64,000 bases of DNA from Anaerocaecibacter muris (GCF_943192945.1 NZ_CALPCE010000003.1:186001-250000), one strand, 5' to 3'; shown: positions 38,363 through 47,764, numbered from the stretch's first letter. The notes: generated from the sequence alone by a model not told the origin. Numbers and translations: made by a program.

Positions 38363-40111
38363 TTACAATTCCTCCTTCGACAGTTGCGACAGCGCGATCT
38401 CTTTGTACACGGGACAGGTTTGCAACAGTTGTTCGTGCCTGCCCATGCCCGCAATCTTGCCGTCGTCCAAAACGATTATTTTGTCCGCGTTCATAATTGT
38501 GCCTATGCGTTGCGCTACTATGACAATCGTCGCGTTTTCAAACCGCTTTTTGATATTGCCGCGCACCAGCATATCGGTCTTGTAGTCGAGCGCGGAAAAC
38601 GTGTCGTCGAATATCATAAGCTCGGCGTTTTTGTACACCGCGCGAGCAATGGACAATCGCTGTTTTTGCCCGCCCGAAAAGTTTGCGCCGTCCTGCGCGA
38701 CGGGCGCGTTAATCCCGTCGTCCAGTCCCGCGACGAACTCCGCGGCGCACGCCGTTTCGAGCGCGACGGTTAAGCGCGCTTCGTCCGCCTCGTCCGCGCC
38801 GTAAGCGACATTGTCCTTTATATCGCCTTTAAACAGCACTGCGCGTTGCGGCGCGAGCGCGATGTTGTCGCGCAAAACTTCTTCGTCGTAATCCTTTACG
38901 TTTACTCCGTTGAACAGCACTTCGCCGTCGGTCGCGTCGTAGAACCGTTCCATAAGATTGACTATCGTCGTTTTGCCCGAACCCGTCGCGCCGATAAACG
39001 CGACCGTTTCGCCGCGATTGACAGAAAACGATAAGTCGGACACGACCCTGCCGTCGCCGCGATCGTATGCGAACCCGACGTTTTTAAACTCCATAACGGG
39101 CACGCCGTCCGCGCGCTTTACCTCTTTTACCGCGCCGCTTCGCACGGAACGGTGCATGACAAGCACTTCGTTTATGCGCTTGCCCGAAACAAGACTGCGC
39201 GGCAGAATCATAAATATCATGATTAAAAGCATGAACGCCATGACCACTTGTATCGCGTACTGCGTAAATACGGTCATATCGGCAAACATTTCCACTTTGT
39301 CCATGCCGACCGCGTCGTTTATGAGCGCCGCGCCTATCCAGTACACCGCGAGCGTAAGCCCGTTAAGACATATCGTCATAATCGGCATCATAAGCCCCAA
39401 CCACCGCGACGTAAACAGTTGGTTGGACGCGACCTTGTCGTTGACCGTTTCAAACTTGCCGCTCTGATAATCTTCTGCGTTGAACGCGCGCACTACGCGC
39501 ACGCCCGTAACGCTCTCGCGCGTCGCGGTGTTGAGCGCGTCGGTCAGCTTTTGTATGCGCTTGAACTTGGGATAGCAAATGCCCACAAGCATGCCCACTG
39601 TCACGACGATTACGCCCACGACCACTGCGGTCGCTACCGTCCACTCCACGGCGGTAGACGATACCTTTAATATAGCCCATACCGCAAGCACGGGCGCTTT
39701 TATCAGAAGTTGCAAGCCGACAGCGATAAAAGTCTGCATTTGCACCACGTCGTTGGTCGTGCGCGTTATAAGACTGGACGACCCGAACTTGTTTATTTCC
39801 GCCGCGGAAAACGAAGTAACCCTGTCGAGCATTGCCTTTCGCAAAGTCTTGGAAAAATTTGCGGCGGTGTGCGCGGCGAAAAATCCGCACACGACCGAAC
39901 ACGCCGCGCTCCCGAACGCATACAACAGCATAAACCCGCCGTTGCGCCACACCACGCCCATAGTCATACTGTCGCCCACAACCTCTTTCATAAGCCGCTG
40001 CGTGTATTCCGGCATAGTCATGTCGCAGTAAACCTGCGCGACGACAAACCCCGCGCACAGCGCGGCGAACAACCAGTCGCGCGGCTTCATATATCTTAAC
40101 AGTTTAAACAT
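38363..40111 (-). CDS. ABC exporter half-transporter with degenerate Walker B
   Basis: 582 residues from the ATG at 40111 (AGGAGG 5 nt upstream). Six-helix exporter domain with MKPRDWLFAALCAGFVVAQVYCDMTMPEYTQ at the start, then the ATPase: Walker A GATGSGKTT, signature FSGGQKQR, and Walker B LMIFDDTFSALD. The catalytic Glu after Walker B is replaced by Asp, and the usual switch His region reads IVAQRIGTI, with Gln in place of His. Both changes are the hallmark of the non-hydrolysing site in heterodimeric exporters, so it must work with the 36562-38361 product. It is second in the MarR-led operon. Confidence 0.94.
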   Translation of the reverse strand: MFKLLRYMKPRDWLFAALCAGFVVAQVYCDMTMPEYTQRLMKEVVGDSMTMGVVWRNGGFMLLYAFGSAACSVVCGFFAAHTAANFSKTLRKAMLDRVTSFSAAEINKFGSSSLITRTTNDVVQMQTFIAVGLQLLIKAPVLAVWAILKVSSTAVEWTVATAVVVGVIVVTVGMLVGICYPKFKRIQKLTDALNTATRESVTGVRVVRAFNAEDYQSGKFETVNDKVASNQLFTSRWLGLMMPIMTICLNGLTLAVYWIGAALINDAVGMDKVEMFADMTVFTQYAIQVVMAFMLLIMIFMILPRSLVSGKRINEVLVMHRSVRSGAVKEVKRADGVPVMEFKNVGFAYDRGDGRVVSDLSFSVNRGETVAFIGATGSGKTTIVNLMERFYDATDGEVLFNGVNVKDYDEEVLRDNIALAPQRAVLFKGDIKDNVAYGADEADEARLTVALETACAAEFVAGLDDGINAPVAQDGANFSGGQKQRLSIARAVYKNAELMIFDDTFSALDYKTDMLVRGNIKKRFENATIVIVAQRIGTIMNADKIIVLDDGKIAGMGRHEQLLQTCPVYKEIALSQLSKEEL

Positions 40112-40149
40112 TAAACCTCCTTTCGGCAATTACGGCACGACGTTCGGCA

Positions 40150-40596
40150 TTACTCTTTGCCGTCCGACTTTTCGACTATCTTGTTGAGCGCCGCGCCTAT
40201 CTTTCGGGAAACGCGCAAAAATTCGTACATGTCCGCTTCGCCGACGTTTTCCATGAGATAGTCCACGAGTTTCGCAAGCTCCGCCTGCTTGGCGCGCAAT
40301 GCTTCCCGCCCGCCCATTGTTATGCGCACGACCGTCCTGCGCGCGTCGCGGTCGGACGGCATGCGCGCAATGAGTCCGCGCGATTCGAGCGTCCGCAACG
40401 CCGAAGCAACGCGCGGCGTGGACATGCCGAGCGCCACGGCAATATCGCCCGCAACCGTTTCGTCGTCCGCCAAAGCAAGCATGCGCAATATCGCATAAAG
40501 CCCCTTGCCGCTGTCGTCCAGATCGCGGAAGAACCGCTTGGGCTGACCGTCTACAAATCTGTCGAGAAAGTCGATAGCTCTTTGTTCGTCTACCAT
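40150..40596 (-). CDS. MarR-family repressor of the ABC exporter operon
   Basis: 148 residues, the usual MarR length. The winged helix is visible as LRMLALADDETVAGDIAVALGMSTPRVASALRTLESRGLIARMPSDRDARRTVVRITMGG, with the recognition helix at TPRVASALRTLESRG and the wing at PSDRDARRTVV. MarR dimers bind palindromes and release them on binding phenolic or other ligands. A 9-5-9 inverted repeat at 40601-40623 overlaps its own predicted +1, so autoregulation is likely. It is the first gene of a MarR-ABC-ABC operon (38 bp to the next gene). Confidence 0.92.
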   Translation of the reverse strand: MVDEQRAIDFLDRFVDGQPKRFFRDLDDSGKGLYAILRMLALADDETVAGDIAVALGMSTPRVASALRTLESRGLIARMPSDRDARRTVVRITMGGREALRAKQAELAKLVDYLMENVGEADMYEFLRVSRKIGAALNKIVEKSDGKE

Positions 40597-40600
40597 AAAA

Positions 40601-40623
40601 ATTACCTAACCATATTAGATAAT
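40601..40623 (-). promoter_or_regulatory. Predicted MarR operator
   Basis: ATTACCTAA-ccata-TTAGATAAT, 9-bp arms with one mismatch, between the ATG (40596) and the -10 (40626). It covers the predicted +1 near 40619, the expected place for MarR autorepression. Confidence 0.65.
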
Positions 40624-40625
40624 TT

Positions 40626-40655
40626 ATTATACCGCCGCGTCGCGCTTTCCGTCAA
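40626..40655 (-). promoter_or_regulatory. Promoter of the MarR-ABC-ABC operon
   Basis: On the minus strand, TTGACG (40650-40655), 18 nt, TATAAT (40626-40631). Confidence 0.7.
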
Positions 40656-40748
40656 GCGAATTTGCGCGCGATTTCGCAAATACACAAAACCGCGCGCAAT
40701 ATACACATATATGCTTAAAATATTCATTTTGTTATTTTCCGCGTGCGG

Positions 40749-43091
40749 TCAGTCCGCCGCGAGGATATTTTTGGGCGATATTTTTCGTATGCGAAGCGAC
40801 ATCAAGCAAGCGAGCGCGAACGACGCGGCTATAAGCCCGAAGCCTGCGGCGACGTTAAACGCTATGGGAATATTGAAAGTGCATTTGACAATGCCTATCC
40901 CGCTTAAAAACAGCGCGGTGAGCGGATTGATTATAACGCTGCTCAACACCAACCCCAACACCGTCGAGAGTACTACCGCGGGCATAAACGACAGCGACGT
41001 TTGAAGTATCAGTTGTTTGGTGGTAAAGCCTATCGCTTTGAGTATTCCGTAATCGCGCATTTTGTTATTAAGCGTCGTGCGCGTCAACAGATACAGAACG
41101 AACGCGATAATAAGCGCGGACAAAATCAAGATCGCGACGACTATTATTGTCACCAAAGAAATGTAAACGCTGCCCGTTCCCTCGATAGTCGCCTGCATGT
41201 TGACTGTGACGTTTACAAACCCCGCGAATTTGGTTTTGTATTCGATGTTAAACGCGTCTATGTCTACGCCGTCGGCAAGATTGACGTAATAACTTATGTC
41301 CGAAAGCGTGCCCAACCGCTCGTAACCGCTTCGCGTCAATAGGCAATCCCTGCCGAGGTTATTTGATATTTGCGTAAAACCGCTTATCAAATATTTGTAC
41401 GTTTTTCCGCCGGCCGTTATTTCTATTATGTCGCCTATTTCAAAATCGTTTGCTTTGGCGTACTTGGCGGCGATTGCTATTTCGTTGTCGTACTTGGGAA
41501 ACCGACCTTTGTAAACAACGTTTAAATTATTCACACGCGAAAAGTCGTCGCACATCGTAGCCATAAGCTCCGCGCCGCCGACGTGCGCGACGTTTACGGA
41601 GTTGTAGACGTATGCTTTTTGCACGCGTTTGTCCGCGTTTATCGTCGATAAAAAGTCGCGCTCTATTTCCGACCGAATATTGATACAACTGTCCGACGTT
41701 TCGCCGACTATAAGATTGATAAAAGGCTCTTGATCGACAATCACGTTTTCGATCATCAGTCCCGAAAACACGACCACCAACGACAAAACAAGCATTGTTA
41801 TGCAAACAACGACGTTGTGTTTTATACCCGCGAGCGTGGTTTTCAGCGCGAGCGCGCCGTTTAGCGGCGCTACCGTCGATTCGAGCGGAACGCGGTTGCG
41901 CTTAAAGTTGTGCGTGCGCACGCCTTGCCGCAACGCCGCTATCGGTTCTATGCGCTTTATCTTGCGCGCCGCAAGCCACACGACAAGCGCGACCGCGCCG
42001 CACAGTATGGCGACGGAAATCAACAGCGGCAACGGCAAAAACTTAACGGCGTAAGGTATGCCCGTCTGCGCTATCATCATGGCGTTGACTGCGGGGAATA
42101 CGCAATAGGACAGTCCCGCACCCGCAAGCGCCGCGACGACGGTTATAAAAAGGAACTGCGCGAGCAGCGTAGTAACGAGTTGCCGCGACGTATAGCCCGC
42201 GGCTTTGAGCGCGCCGAGGTTTTTGATATTGACCTGTATATAATTGACTATGTTGGACGCAATTACGACAAGCGCAATCAACAGCACGAAAAACGCCATT
42301 GCGCTGACTATGCCCGAACATATCATTTGCGAGATGTACCGCGACTGCGAAACAATGTCGTAACAGTTGCTCGCCATGCGCGCGTCGTTAAACCGTTCGG
42401 CAATGCGCGCTTTTAGTTCCGATTCGTAATTGAGGTTGATCGATTTGTCTTTGAGCCGCACCGAACACAAGGCGGACGGCGACGCGTATCCCGTCGCTTC
42501 AAGCTCGGCGTACTTGTCGCCCGTAAGTATTATTTGCGTGAGCGAGCAGTTGTGCGACCCCATCATCACGCTGTTGAAAAATCCGCAAACATCATACTCG
42601 ACGGTGCGACTGCCTATCGTAATTTCCACCGTTTTGCCGACGGCTGTTTCGTCCGATTTATAAATCATAGGCATGTATACTCCGCTGTCGGCGGCGCCCG
42701 TTTCCACTATTTCCGCCCTGCCTATGCGGCGGGTCAACGCCGCGGCTTTTTCGGTGAACACAAACTGCGCGTTCATTACTCCGCCGTTATACGGGAATGT
42801 TCCTACCGCGAACATACAATCCGTCAAACAGTATTGCGCGACGCGATTGTCGCCGTCGAGTAGCTCCGTCATGAAATCCTCGACGGGAGCGGACGAACCA
42901 TACGAAACAACCGTGACGTGTTCGGCGTTCAGCTTGTCGTGATAGCGGTCGAAATTTGCTTTATAATCCATGGACAGCATGAGCCATAGATTGAACATAA
43001 ACGACGCTATAATTACAAGCGCTATTAACGCCGCCGTCTGCCCTTTGGCTTTGCGCATGTTCGATCGGGCGATTATAAACGTCTTGCCCAT
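40749..43091 (-). CDS. FtsX-type ABC transporter permease
   Basis: 780 residues. An N-terminal membrane segment (about 15-38) is followed by a roughly 220-residue outer domain, three membrane segments with a first FtsX domain (ICSGIVSAMAFFVLLIALVVIASNIVNYIQV...ALKAAGYTSRQLVTTLLAQFLFI), another outer domain, and a second FtsX domain at the C-terminus (ILSALIIAFVLYLLTRTTLNNKMRDYGILKAIGFTTKQLILQTSL). This is the duplicated layout of large LolC/BceB-like permeases. With the ATPase one base upstream it forms a mechanotransmission or efflux transporter. The linked two-component system suggests induction by a cell-envelope stress such as a peptide antibiotic (inference). Confidence 0.93.
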   Translation of the reverse strand: MGKTFIIARSNMRKAKGQTAALIALVIIASFMFNLWLMLSMDYKANFDRYHDKLNAEHVTVVSYGSSAPVEDFMTELLDGDNRVAQYCLTDCMFAVGTFPYNGGVMNAQFVFTEKAAALTRRIGRAEIVETGAADSGVYMPMIYKSDETAVGKTVEITIGSRTVEYDVCGFFNSVMMGSHNCSLTQIILTGDKYAELEATGYASPSALCSVRLKDKSINLNYESELKARIAERFNDARMASNCYDIVSQSRYISQMICSGIVSAMAFFVLLIALVVIASNIVNYIQVNIKNLGALKAAGYTSRQLVTTLLAQFLFITVVAALAGAGLSYCVFPAVNAMMIAQTGIPYAVKFLPLPLLISVAILCGAVALVVWLAARKIKRIEPIAALRQGVRTHNFKRNRVPLESTVAPLNGALALKTTLAGIKHNVVVCITMLVLSLVVVFSGLMIENVIVDQEPFINLIVGETSDSCINIRSEIERDFLSTINADKRVQKAYVYNSVNVAHVGGAELMATMCDDFSRVNNLNVVYKGRFPKYDNEIAIAAKYAKANDFEIGDIIEITAGGKTYKYLISGFTQISNNLGRDCLLTRSGYERLGTLSDISYYVNLADGVDIDAFNIEYKTKFAGFVNVTVNMQATIEGTGSVYISLVTIIVVAILILSALIIAFVLYLLTRTTLNNKMRDYGILKAIGFTTKQLILQTSLSFMPAVVLSTVLGLVLSSVIINPLTALFLSGIGIVKCTFNIPIAFNVAAGFGLIAASFALACLMSLRIRKISPKNILAAD

Positions 43092-43092
43092 G

Positions 43093-43851
43093 CTACCACC
43101 CCATGTCGCGCAAAAACGCAGACAGCTTTTCGTGCCGCGCCGCGTCGCCGTGCTCGTATTTGCCCAGATCGCACTCGCCCAAAATCACGCCGTCTTTTAA
43201 GTACACTATGCGGTTGCCGCGCCGCGCCGAACGTATGTCGTGCGTGACCATGACCACGCTTTGCCCGCGCGAATTAAATTCCGTCAGCACGCCCAAAACG
43301 TCCAAGCCCGTCTGCGAGTTGAGCGCGCCCGTCGGTTCGTCGGCGAACAGTATTTCGGGCGAATTGATAAGAGCGCGCACTATGCCGACGCGTTGCGCTT
43401 CGCCGCCCGACAGTTGCGAGGGGAACTTTTTTTGCGTTTGCTCTGATATGCCGACCGCCGCAAACAGTTCGCGTGCGCGCCGTACAACCGCCTTTTTGTC
43501 CTTGCTTACAAGCAAGCCAGCCGTCAACACGTTGTCCGTAACGCTCATGCCGTCTATAAGATAAATTTGCTGAAACACAAACCCGCAGTGTTCGCGGCGA
43601 AACACCGCCAACCCGTCCTGCGACATGTCCGATATTACCTTGTCGCCGAACGTGACCGCGCCCAGCGACGGCGTGTCCATGCCCGATAGCGCGTATAAAA
43701 GCGTGGACTTGCCCGCGCCGCTCGCGCCCATTATAACGGTAAAATCACCCTCGTACAGTTCGAGGTTAATATTTTTGAGGACGTGTTGAAGCTCGCCGCC
43801 GTTGGAAAACGACTTGCTCAAATTTTCGGTTTTCAATAAAACTTTATTCAC
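43093..43851 (-). CDS. ABC transporter ATP-binding protein of the FtsX-type transporter
   Basis: 252 residues, MacB/LolD-like. Walker A GASGAGKST, Q-loop FVFQQIYL, signature LSGGEAQRVGIVRALI, Walker B EILFADEPTGALNSQTG, switch His MVTHD. It drives the permease encoded directly downstream (1-bp gap) and follows the histidine kinase gene by 60 bp, in the order regulator-kinase-ATPase-permease, typical for envelope-stress detoxification modules in Bacillota. Confidence 0.96.
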   Translation of the reverse strand: MNKVLLKTENLSKSFSNGGELQHVLKNINLELYEGDFTVIMGASGAGKSTLLYALSGMDTPSLGAVTFGDKVISDMSQDGLAVFRREHCGFVFQQIYLIDGMSVTDNVLTAGLLVSKDKKAVVRRARELFAAVGISEQTQKKFPSQLSGGEAQRVGIVRALINSPEILFADEPTGALNSQTGLDVLGVLTEFNSRGQSVVMVTHDIRSARRGNRIVYLKDGVILGECDLGKYEHGDAARHEKLSAFLRDMGW

Positions 43852-43911
43852 GGTTTTCTCCTTTACGCCTCGATTATACGCTCTATAATATTAACCGTCT
43901 TTAACGATTTC

Positions 43912-45189
43912 TTAATTATTTCTTAAATTCGCGCCGCTCGTCGCAAGCGAAACCGTGACGCGCAAACCGCGATCGCCGTTCTCTATTATAAGCGCGCCGT
44001 GCATTTCCGTCATAAACCTGTCCGAAATATACAAGCCCAACCCCGCCCCGTCTATGCCCGCGCAGTTACCGCCGCGCATGAATTTTTCTTTGAGGCGCGG
44101 CAGTTCTTCCGCCGCAACGCCGCCGCCCTCGTCCTCCGCCGCGATATTCAGCCGCCCGTCCCGTAACTCTGCCGTTAAGGATACAGGCGTGTCGGCGTAC
44201 TTGTACGAATTGGCAAAAACGTTGTCGAACACCTGCTGTAACCGAAGTTTGTCCGCGACCACCATCACGGACGGAATTTCGGGCAACGCCGCGCGGCGTT
44301 TATAGTCCGCGTTTTGTATGAGCGCGACAAGATCCGCGCTGTCAATGTCGGCGGGCGACACCGTCAGTTTGTCCAACTCCTCCAAAGTCGCCGTGAACAG
44401 GTTGGATACAAGCGCGTTGACAAGGTCGGCTTTTTCGGTTATTCGCGCATAGCGTTCGCAATCCCTGTCGTCGGACGACTGCGCCGCGCCCACTTCCGCA
44501 ACGGCTTTTATGCTTGCTATGGGCGTTTTTATGTCGTGCGACAGCTTTGCAACAAGTTCCTTTTTGCTCGCGTTGGCGCGCGCTTCAGCAATGCGCGCTT
44601 TTTTCAGCTCCGACCGCATAAGGTCGAAACTTTCCGTGAACGCGCCGAACACGTTTTGCCTGTCCATTTCGAGCGGAATATCCAGATTGCCGCCGGCAAC
44701 TCGCTCTGCAAAGCCTTTAAGCCCGTAAAACGGCTTGACTATCGTGCGGCGCACATAGTAAAAATACGCCGCGCACAAGCCCAGTTGCGCAACGACCGCC
44801 ACGGCAATAAAGATTATAACCGCGCGCCGACGGGCAACCGCCGCACTCGACGACGTATTGTAAATTATTATCTTGCCGACAGTTTCGCCGTTTACTTCCG
44901 CGTCGATAATCGTGTCGCGGTGCGCTATCGCCTCTGTAAGCGTTTCGCTCAACCCGCTCCGCGTGCGGTATACGACATTGCCGTCCGCGTCTATGACCGT
45001 ATAGTCGAGCGACGTTTTGTTTTTATGATTGCGCATGTCGGCGAAATCGACGGCGACGGTTTGCGCGACCTCGTTGACGGCGACCGCGTCCTGTCGCGTT
45101 TCTGTCGTGACGCACGCAAACACTATTAGCGCGATTATTTCCGCGACGAACAGCGCGGCAACGCCCGATATGAATAAGTAACGCCTCAT
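43912..45189 (-). CDS. Sensor histidine kinase
   Basis: 425 residues from the ATG at 45189, overlapping the response regulator stop as ATGA; the longer ORF reading into that gene is rejected. Two membrane segments (about 7-27 and 123-146) enclose a roughly 95-residue outer sensor domain. A HAMP linker follows, then the H-box LVAKLSHDIKTPIASIKAV with His218, N-box VFANSYKYADTP, G1 EDEGGGVAAEELP and G2 GAGLGLYISDRF. It phosphorylates the regulator encoded upstream. The sensor is larger than the tiny loop of BceS-type kinases, so direct ligand sensing is possible. Confidence 0.95.
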   Translation of the reverse strand: MRRYLFISGVAALFVAEIIALIVFACVTTETRQDAVAVNEVAQTVAVDFADMRNHKNKTSLDYTVIDADGNVVYRTRSGLSETLTEAIAHRDTIIDAEVNGETVGKIIIYNTSSSAAVARRRAVIIFIAVAVVAQLGLCAAYFYYVRRTIVKPFYGLKGFAERVAGGNLDIPLEMDRQNVFGAFTESFDLMRSELKKARIAEARANASKKELVAKLSHDIKTPIASIKAVAEVGAAQSSDDRDCERYARITEKADLVNALVSNLFTATLEELDKLTVSPADIDSADLVALIQNADYKRRAALPEIPSVMVVADKLRLQQVFDNVFANSYKYADTPVSLTAELRDGRLNIAAEDEGGGVAAEELPRLKEKFMRGGNCAGIDGAGLGLYISDRFMTEMHGALIIENGDRGLRVTVSLATSGANLRNN

Positions 45190-45872
45190 CTCTCGCCCGC
45201 TCCCGAAACAAAACAATAACCGTCGCCCCACGCCGTGATTATATATTGCGGATTGTTGGGGTCGCGTTCTATAGCCTCGCGCAATTTTCGCACGTGCACG
45301 TTGAGCGTGCCGTCGCCGGTGAATTTGTCGTGCCATACGTTGTCGAACAGTTCGCGCTTGGTCACGACGCGATCGGCGTTTTGTATAAGATACGCGAGCA
45401 GTCTGAATTCGAGCGACGTCAGCTTGACGGGCGCGCCGTCCACCGTCACGCGCTTGGCGGGTATGTCCACAAAAATTCGCCCGTCGTCGAACCGCGCGTC
45501 GCCGCGCTTGTCATAGCGTTTGAGCACGGCTTTAACCTTGGCGCACAGCACGCCCAGCGAGTACGGCTTTTGGATATAGTCGTCGCCGCCTATGCCCAGC
45601 GCGACAATCTTGTCGTCGTCGCTCGTGCGCGCGGATATAAACAGAATGGGTATGTCCGTCGTTGCGCGCAAGGTCTTGCACAGCGCAAACCCGCTCCCGT
45701 CGGATAGATTTATATCGAGCAATAAAAGAGCCGCCGAGTGATCGCGCATAAACGCGTCGCAATCCGCAACCGAGTATGCGACCGCGGTCTTGACCCCGAA
45801 CAGGTTAAAATATTCGGCGGTGCTGTCGGCAAGTAATTTTTCGTCGTCTATTATAAGACAGTCGAACTTCAT
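45186..45872 (-). CDS. OmpR-family response regulator
   Basis: 228 residues. Receiver domain with acidic pocket IIDDEKLLAD, phospho-acceptor Asp53 (LLLDINLSDGSG), switch Ser (FISARTSDD) and Lys (YIQKPYSLG). The DNA-binding winged helix includes LTSLEFRLLAYLIQNADRVVTKRELFDNVW and TLNVHVRKLREAIERDPNNPQYIITAWGDGYCF. It is first gene of the four-gene regulator-kinase-ATPase-permease group. A TATAAT -10 lies about 35-40 nt upstream without a clear -35, consistent with activator-dependent transcription. Confidence 0.96.
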   Translation of the reverse strand: MKFDCLIIDDEKLLADSTAEYFNLFGVKTAVAYSVADCDAFMRDHSAALLLLDINLSDGSGFALCKTLRATTDIPILFISARTSDDDKIVALGIGGDDYIQKPYSLGVLCAKVKAVLKRYDKRGDARFDDGRIFVDIPAKRVTVDGAPVKLTSLEFRLLAYLIQNADRVVTKRELFDNVWHDKFTGDGTLNVHVRKLREAIERDPNNPQYIITAWGDGYCFVSGAGER

Positions 45873-46031
45873 AATTTTTCGTCCCGCTGATTATATGATA
45901 CATACATTATACACCAAATCCCACGCGATAATCTTTAAAATTTCCTTAAATTTACGCCCGTCTAAACCGCCCTCGCAAATTTCCGCCTGCGCGAAATCAC
46001 GCGCCCGAATACGTTTCGCGCAATGTAAAAA

Positions 46032-46047
46032 ACCGCCTTACGGCGGT
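46032..46047 (-). terminator. Terminator of the toxin/immunity-like operon
   Basis: ACCGCC-ttac-GGCGGT stem; on the minus strand it is followed by TTTTTT. It lies about 55 nt past the DUF4417 gene stop. Confidence 0.8.
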
Positions 46048-46101
46048 CTTTACTAACGCGCTTATTTAACGAAAAATTATTACATCACTGTTACTCTGAT
46101 T

Positions 46102-46803
46102 TTATGTATTTAACTTATACCGCGAATTTTTTTCTATCAGGAATTTAGCTTTTTCTTTCCAGTCCAGTTTTTCCGTCCATTCGTATTGAGTAGGTAGAAA
46201 AGATTTGATGTTCCCCGTCATTTCGGCAAACGGCTCGTCGTAACAAATTATCGCGCTCGGTTTTATCCGTTTTATCATTTCGTTATATCCCGGCATAAAA
46301 TCGTCCTCGCAATTTTCACGGTAATATGTACAGACCGCAACAATCGAGCCCTGCTCTATCCCGTCGAAACAAAACTCGAACGTGCGCGCGTCGCCCCACG
46401 CCACAGTGGGAATTACGTTCAATCCTTGACTTTGCCAATACGCGCCGCACCAACGATTTTTAAATACGCTCTCTATTTGTAGCGCGAGCGGCATATCGGT
46501 AAACAAACTGAAATCGGGCGTTAGAATAGCAAAGTATTGTCTTAATTTTTCCGCCTCGTCATACGGCTTATCGTAAACCCTATCGAACTTCCAATCGTGC
46601 ATAAAAAAATGCACCGTTTTGTGTGCATTTTCAATATCGTTAATTTTTGTTTTAGTGTAATCCAAAAACTTTATTTTGTTTATGTCGATTTGCTGTTTGC
46701 GCACAATCGGAATATCATACTTGCCTATGCCGCGATATTCGTTTCGCACCAATAGCCGCTTATGTTTAGCCTTTTGTATTTCATATTCGGTTAATTCTTT
46801 CAT
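46102..46803 (-). CDS. DUF4417 family protein
   Basis: 233 residues. The body matches DUF4417, a family of unknown function common in phage and mobile regions of Bacillota: FLDYTKTKINDIENAHKTVHFFMHDWKFDRVYDKP, ILTPDFSLFTDMPLALQIESVFKNRWCGAYWQSQGLNVIPTVAWGD, and SIVAVCTYYRENCEDDFMPGYNEMIKRIKPSAIICYDEPF. No signal peptide or membrane segment. An AAGGAG site precedes the ATG, and the gene follows the zinc-ribbon protein gene by 15 bp, so it is the third gene of an operon with a toxin-like domain. Codon use is AT-richer than in the flanking two-component genes. Confidence 0.85.
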   Translation of the reverse strand: MKELTEYEIQKAKHKRLLVRNEYRGIGKYDIPIVRKQQIDINKIKFLDYTKTKINDIENAHKTVHFFMHDWKFDRVYDKPYDEAEKLRQYFAILTPDFSLFTDMPLALQIESVFKNRWCGAYWQSQGLNVIPTVAWGDARTFEFCFDGIEQGSIVAVCTYYRENCEDDFMPGYNEMIKRIKPSAIICYDEPFAEMTGNIKSFLPTQYEWTEKLDWKEKAKFLIEKNSRYKLNT

Positions 46804-46818
46804 TTATTTATCTCCTTT

Positions 46819-47352
46819 TTAATCCTCGGGCGGATTATCGTAATCCCCTTCGACGCCGCAATACATAAAGCACGGGTGCACCACTTCGCCCCAAAGGTCT
46901 TTAAGCAAAACTCCGTCGATGTTGGCTTTATCGCGAAATTCATTTAAATGGTTGTATTCTTGCTTAATTTCTTTGCTACAAAAAACCACAATACAGTCAC
47001 CAGAAACATACGCTTCCAAATCTTGACTTTTCATTTTCGTATATACTTCATGCACTAAACCATGATGCCAAAATAACATTTCCGAATAGAACATCAACCC
47101 GTTTATAAAATCATCGAATGTCGCTTTAAACTTTTGCCCTGCTTTGTACTGTTCACGGGCGCGCGATAGCGGCACAAGCATTGGATAACTAATCCCTTGT
47201 TTTATATCCATATCTTTGTTATCTACACACTGACGCCAACCACAGTGTTTGCATTTACCGCTATTACCGTAATCATCTACAAACGTAAGCTGTCCACATA
47301 CCTCGCACGGCACTGCGTTGTTATATTCATGTGGATTATATTTCTTTTCCAT
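46819..47352 (-). CDS. Zinc-ribbon immunity-like protein
   Basis: 177 residues. Two CxxC pairs, PCEVCGQ and GKCKHCGW (about residues 14-40), form a zinc ribbon. The rest holds a conserved ISYPMLVPLSRAREQYKAGQ segment and a C-terminal HPCFMYCGVEGDYDNPPED. The layout recalls small cysteine-rich proteins found as immunity partners of polymorphic toxins, but function is not proven. It follows the toxin-like ORF by 4 bp with the ribosome-binding site inside that ORF, so the pair is translationally linked. A paralogue, truncated by one stop codon, is at 47874-48395; the two share about 60 percent of residues in the first half by eye. Confidence 0.8.
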   Translation of the reverse strand: MEKKYNPHEYNNAVPCEVCGQLTFVDDYGNSGKCKHCGWRQCVDNKDMDIKQGISYPMLVPLSRAREQYKAGQKFKATFDDFINGLMFYSEMLFWHHGLVHEVYTKMKSQDLEAYVSGDCIVVFCSKEIKQEYNHLNEFRDKANIDGVLLKDLWGEVVHPCFMYCGVEGDYDNPPED

Positions 47353-47356
47353 ATAG

Positions 47357-47662
47357 CTACACCTCGTCGGAATTATAATGCTCGTAATCGGGATCCAGAT
47401 TCGTTGATATTCGTACAGTGTTTCCGTTTACTTGTTCCCATCTATGATCGTGTGGAAACTTATGATCACCCTTTGGATCCGAATGAAAATAATCTCTGTT
47501 TCTCACCACAACCCCATTTGAGTCATACCATCGACTTTGTTTTCTTCTACCGTCAACATACAAATCATACCGCGAATTTATGTGTTCCACCTTTTTCAGA
47601 AGTCCTTTATGTTCGCTGTCAACCTTTAAAACGCCACCGCTTGGCAATCCTCCCGCACCCAT
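47357..47662 (-). CDS. Stand-alone polymorphic-toxin-like C-terminal domain
   Basis: 101 residues, starting at an ATG with AGGAGG well placed, so it is a complete small protein and not a visible remnant of a larger gene. The sequence has the pattern of toxin tips of secreted polymorphic toxins: DLYVDGRRKQSRWYDSNGVVVRNRDY, then DHKFPHDHRW with clustered His and Asp that could be catalytic. No export domain (LXG, RHS, WXG) is attached. It lies directly before the zinc-ribbon gene, the expected place for an immunity partner. It could equally be an orphan toxin cassette left by recombination. The family name is inferred from motif style, not from a search. Confidence 0.6.
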   Translation of the reverse strand: MGAGGLPSGGVLKVDSEHKGLLKKVEHINSRYDLYVDGRRKQSRWYDSNGVVVRNRDYFHSDPKGDHKFPHDHRWEQVNGNTVRISTNLDPDYEHYNSDEV

Positions 47663-47736
47663 TATATCATTCCTCCTTGTGTATTGTCAATGCGCCTTAC
47701 TTTTGTCACCGTAAACTCCTCCTTTTTGGGCAACAA

Positions 47737-47764
47737 AAAACGGAAACCGCAAAGATTCCGTTTT
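47737..47764 (-). terminator. Terminator after the broken paralogue
   Basis: AAAACGGAA (47737-47745) pairs with TTCCGTTTT (47756-47764). On the minus strand the stem is followed by a T-run, separating the 48395-47874 gene from the toxin-like operon. Confidence 0.8.
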
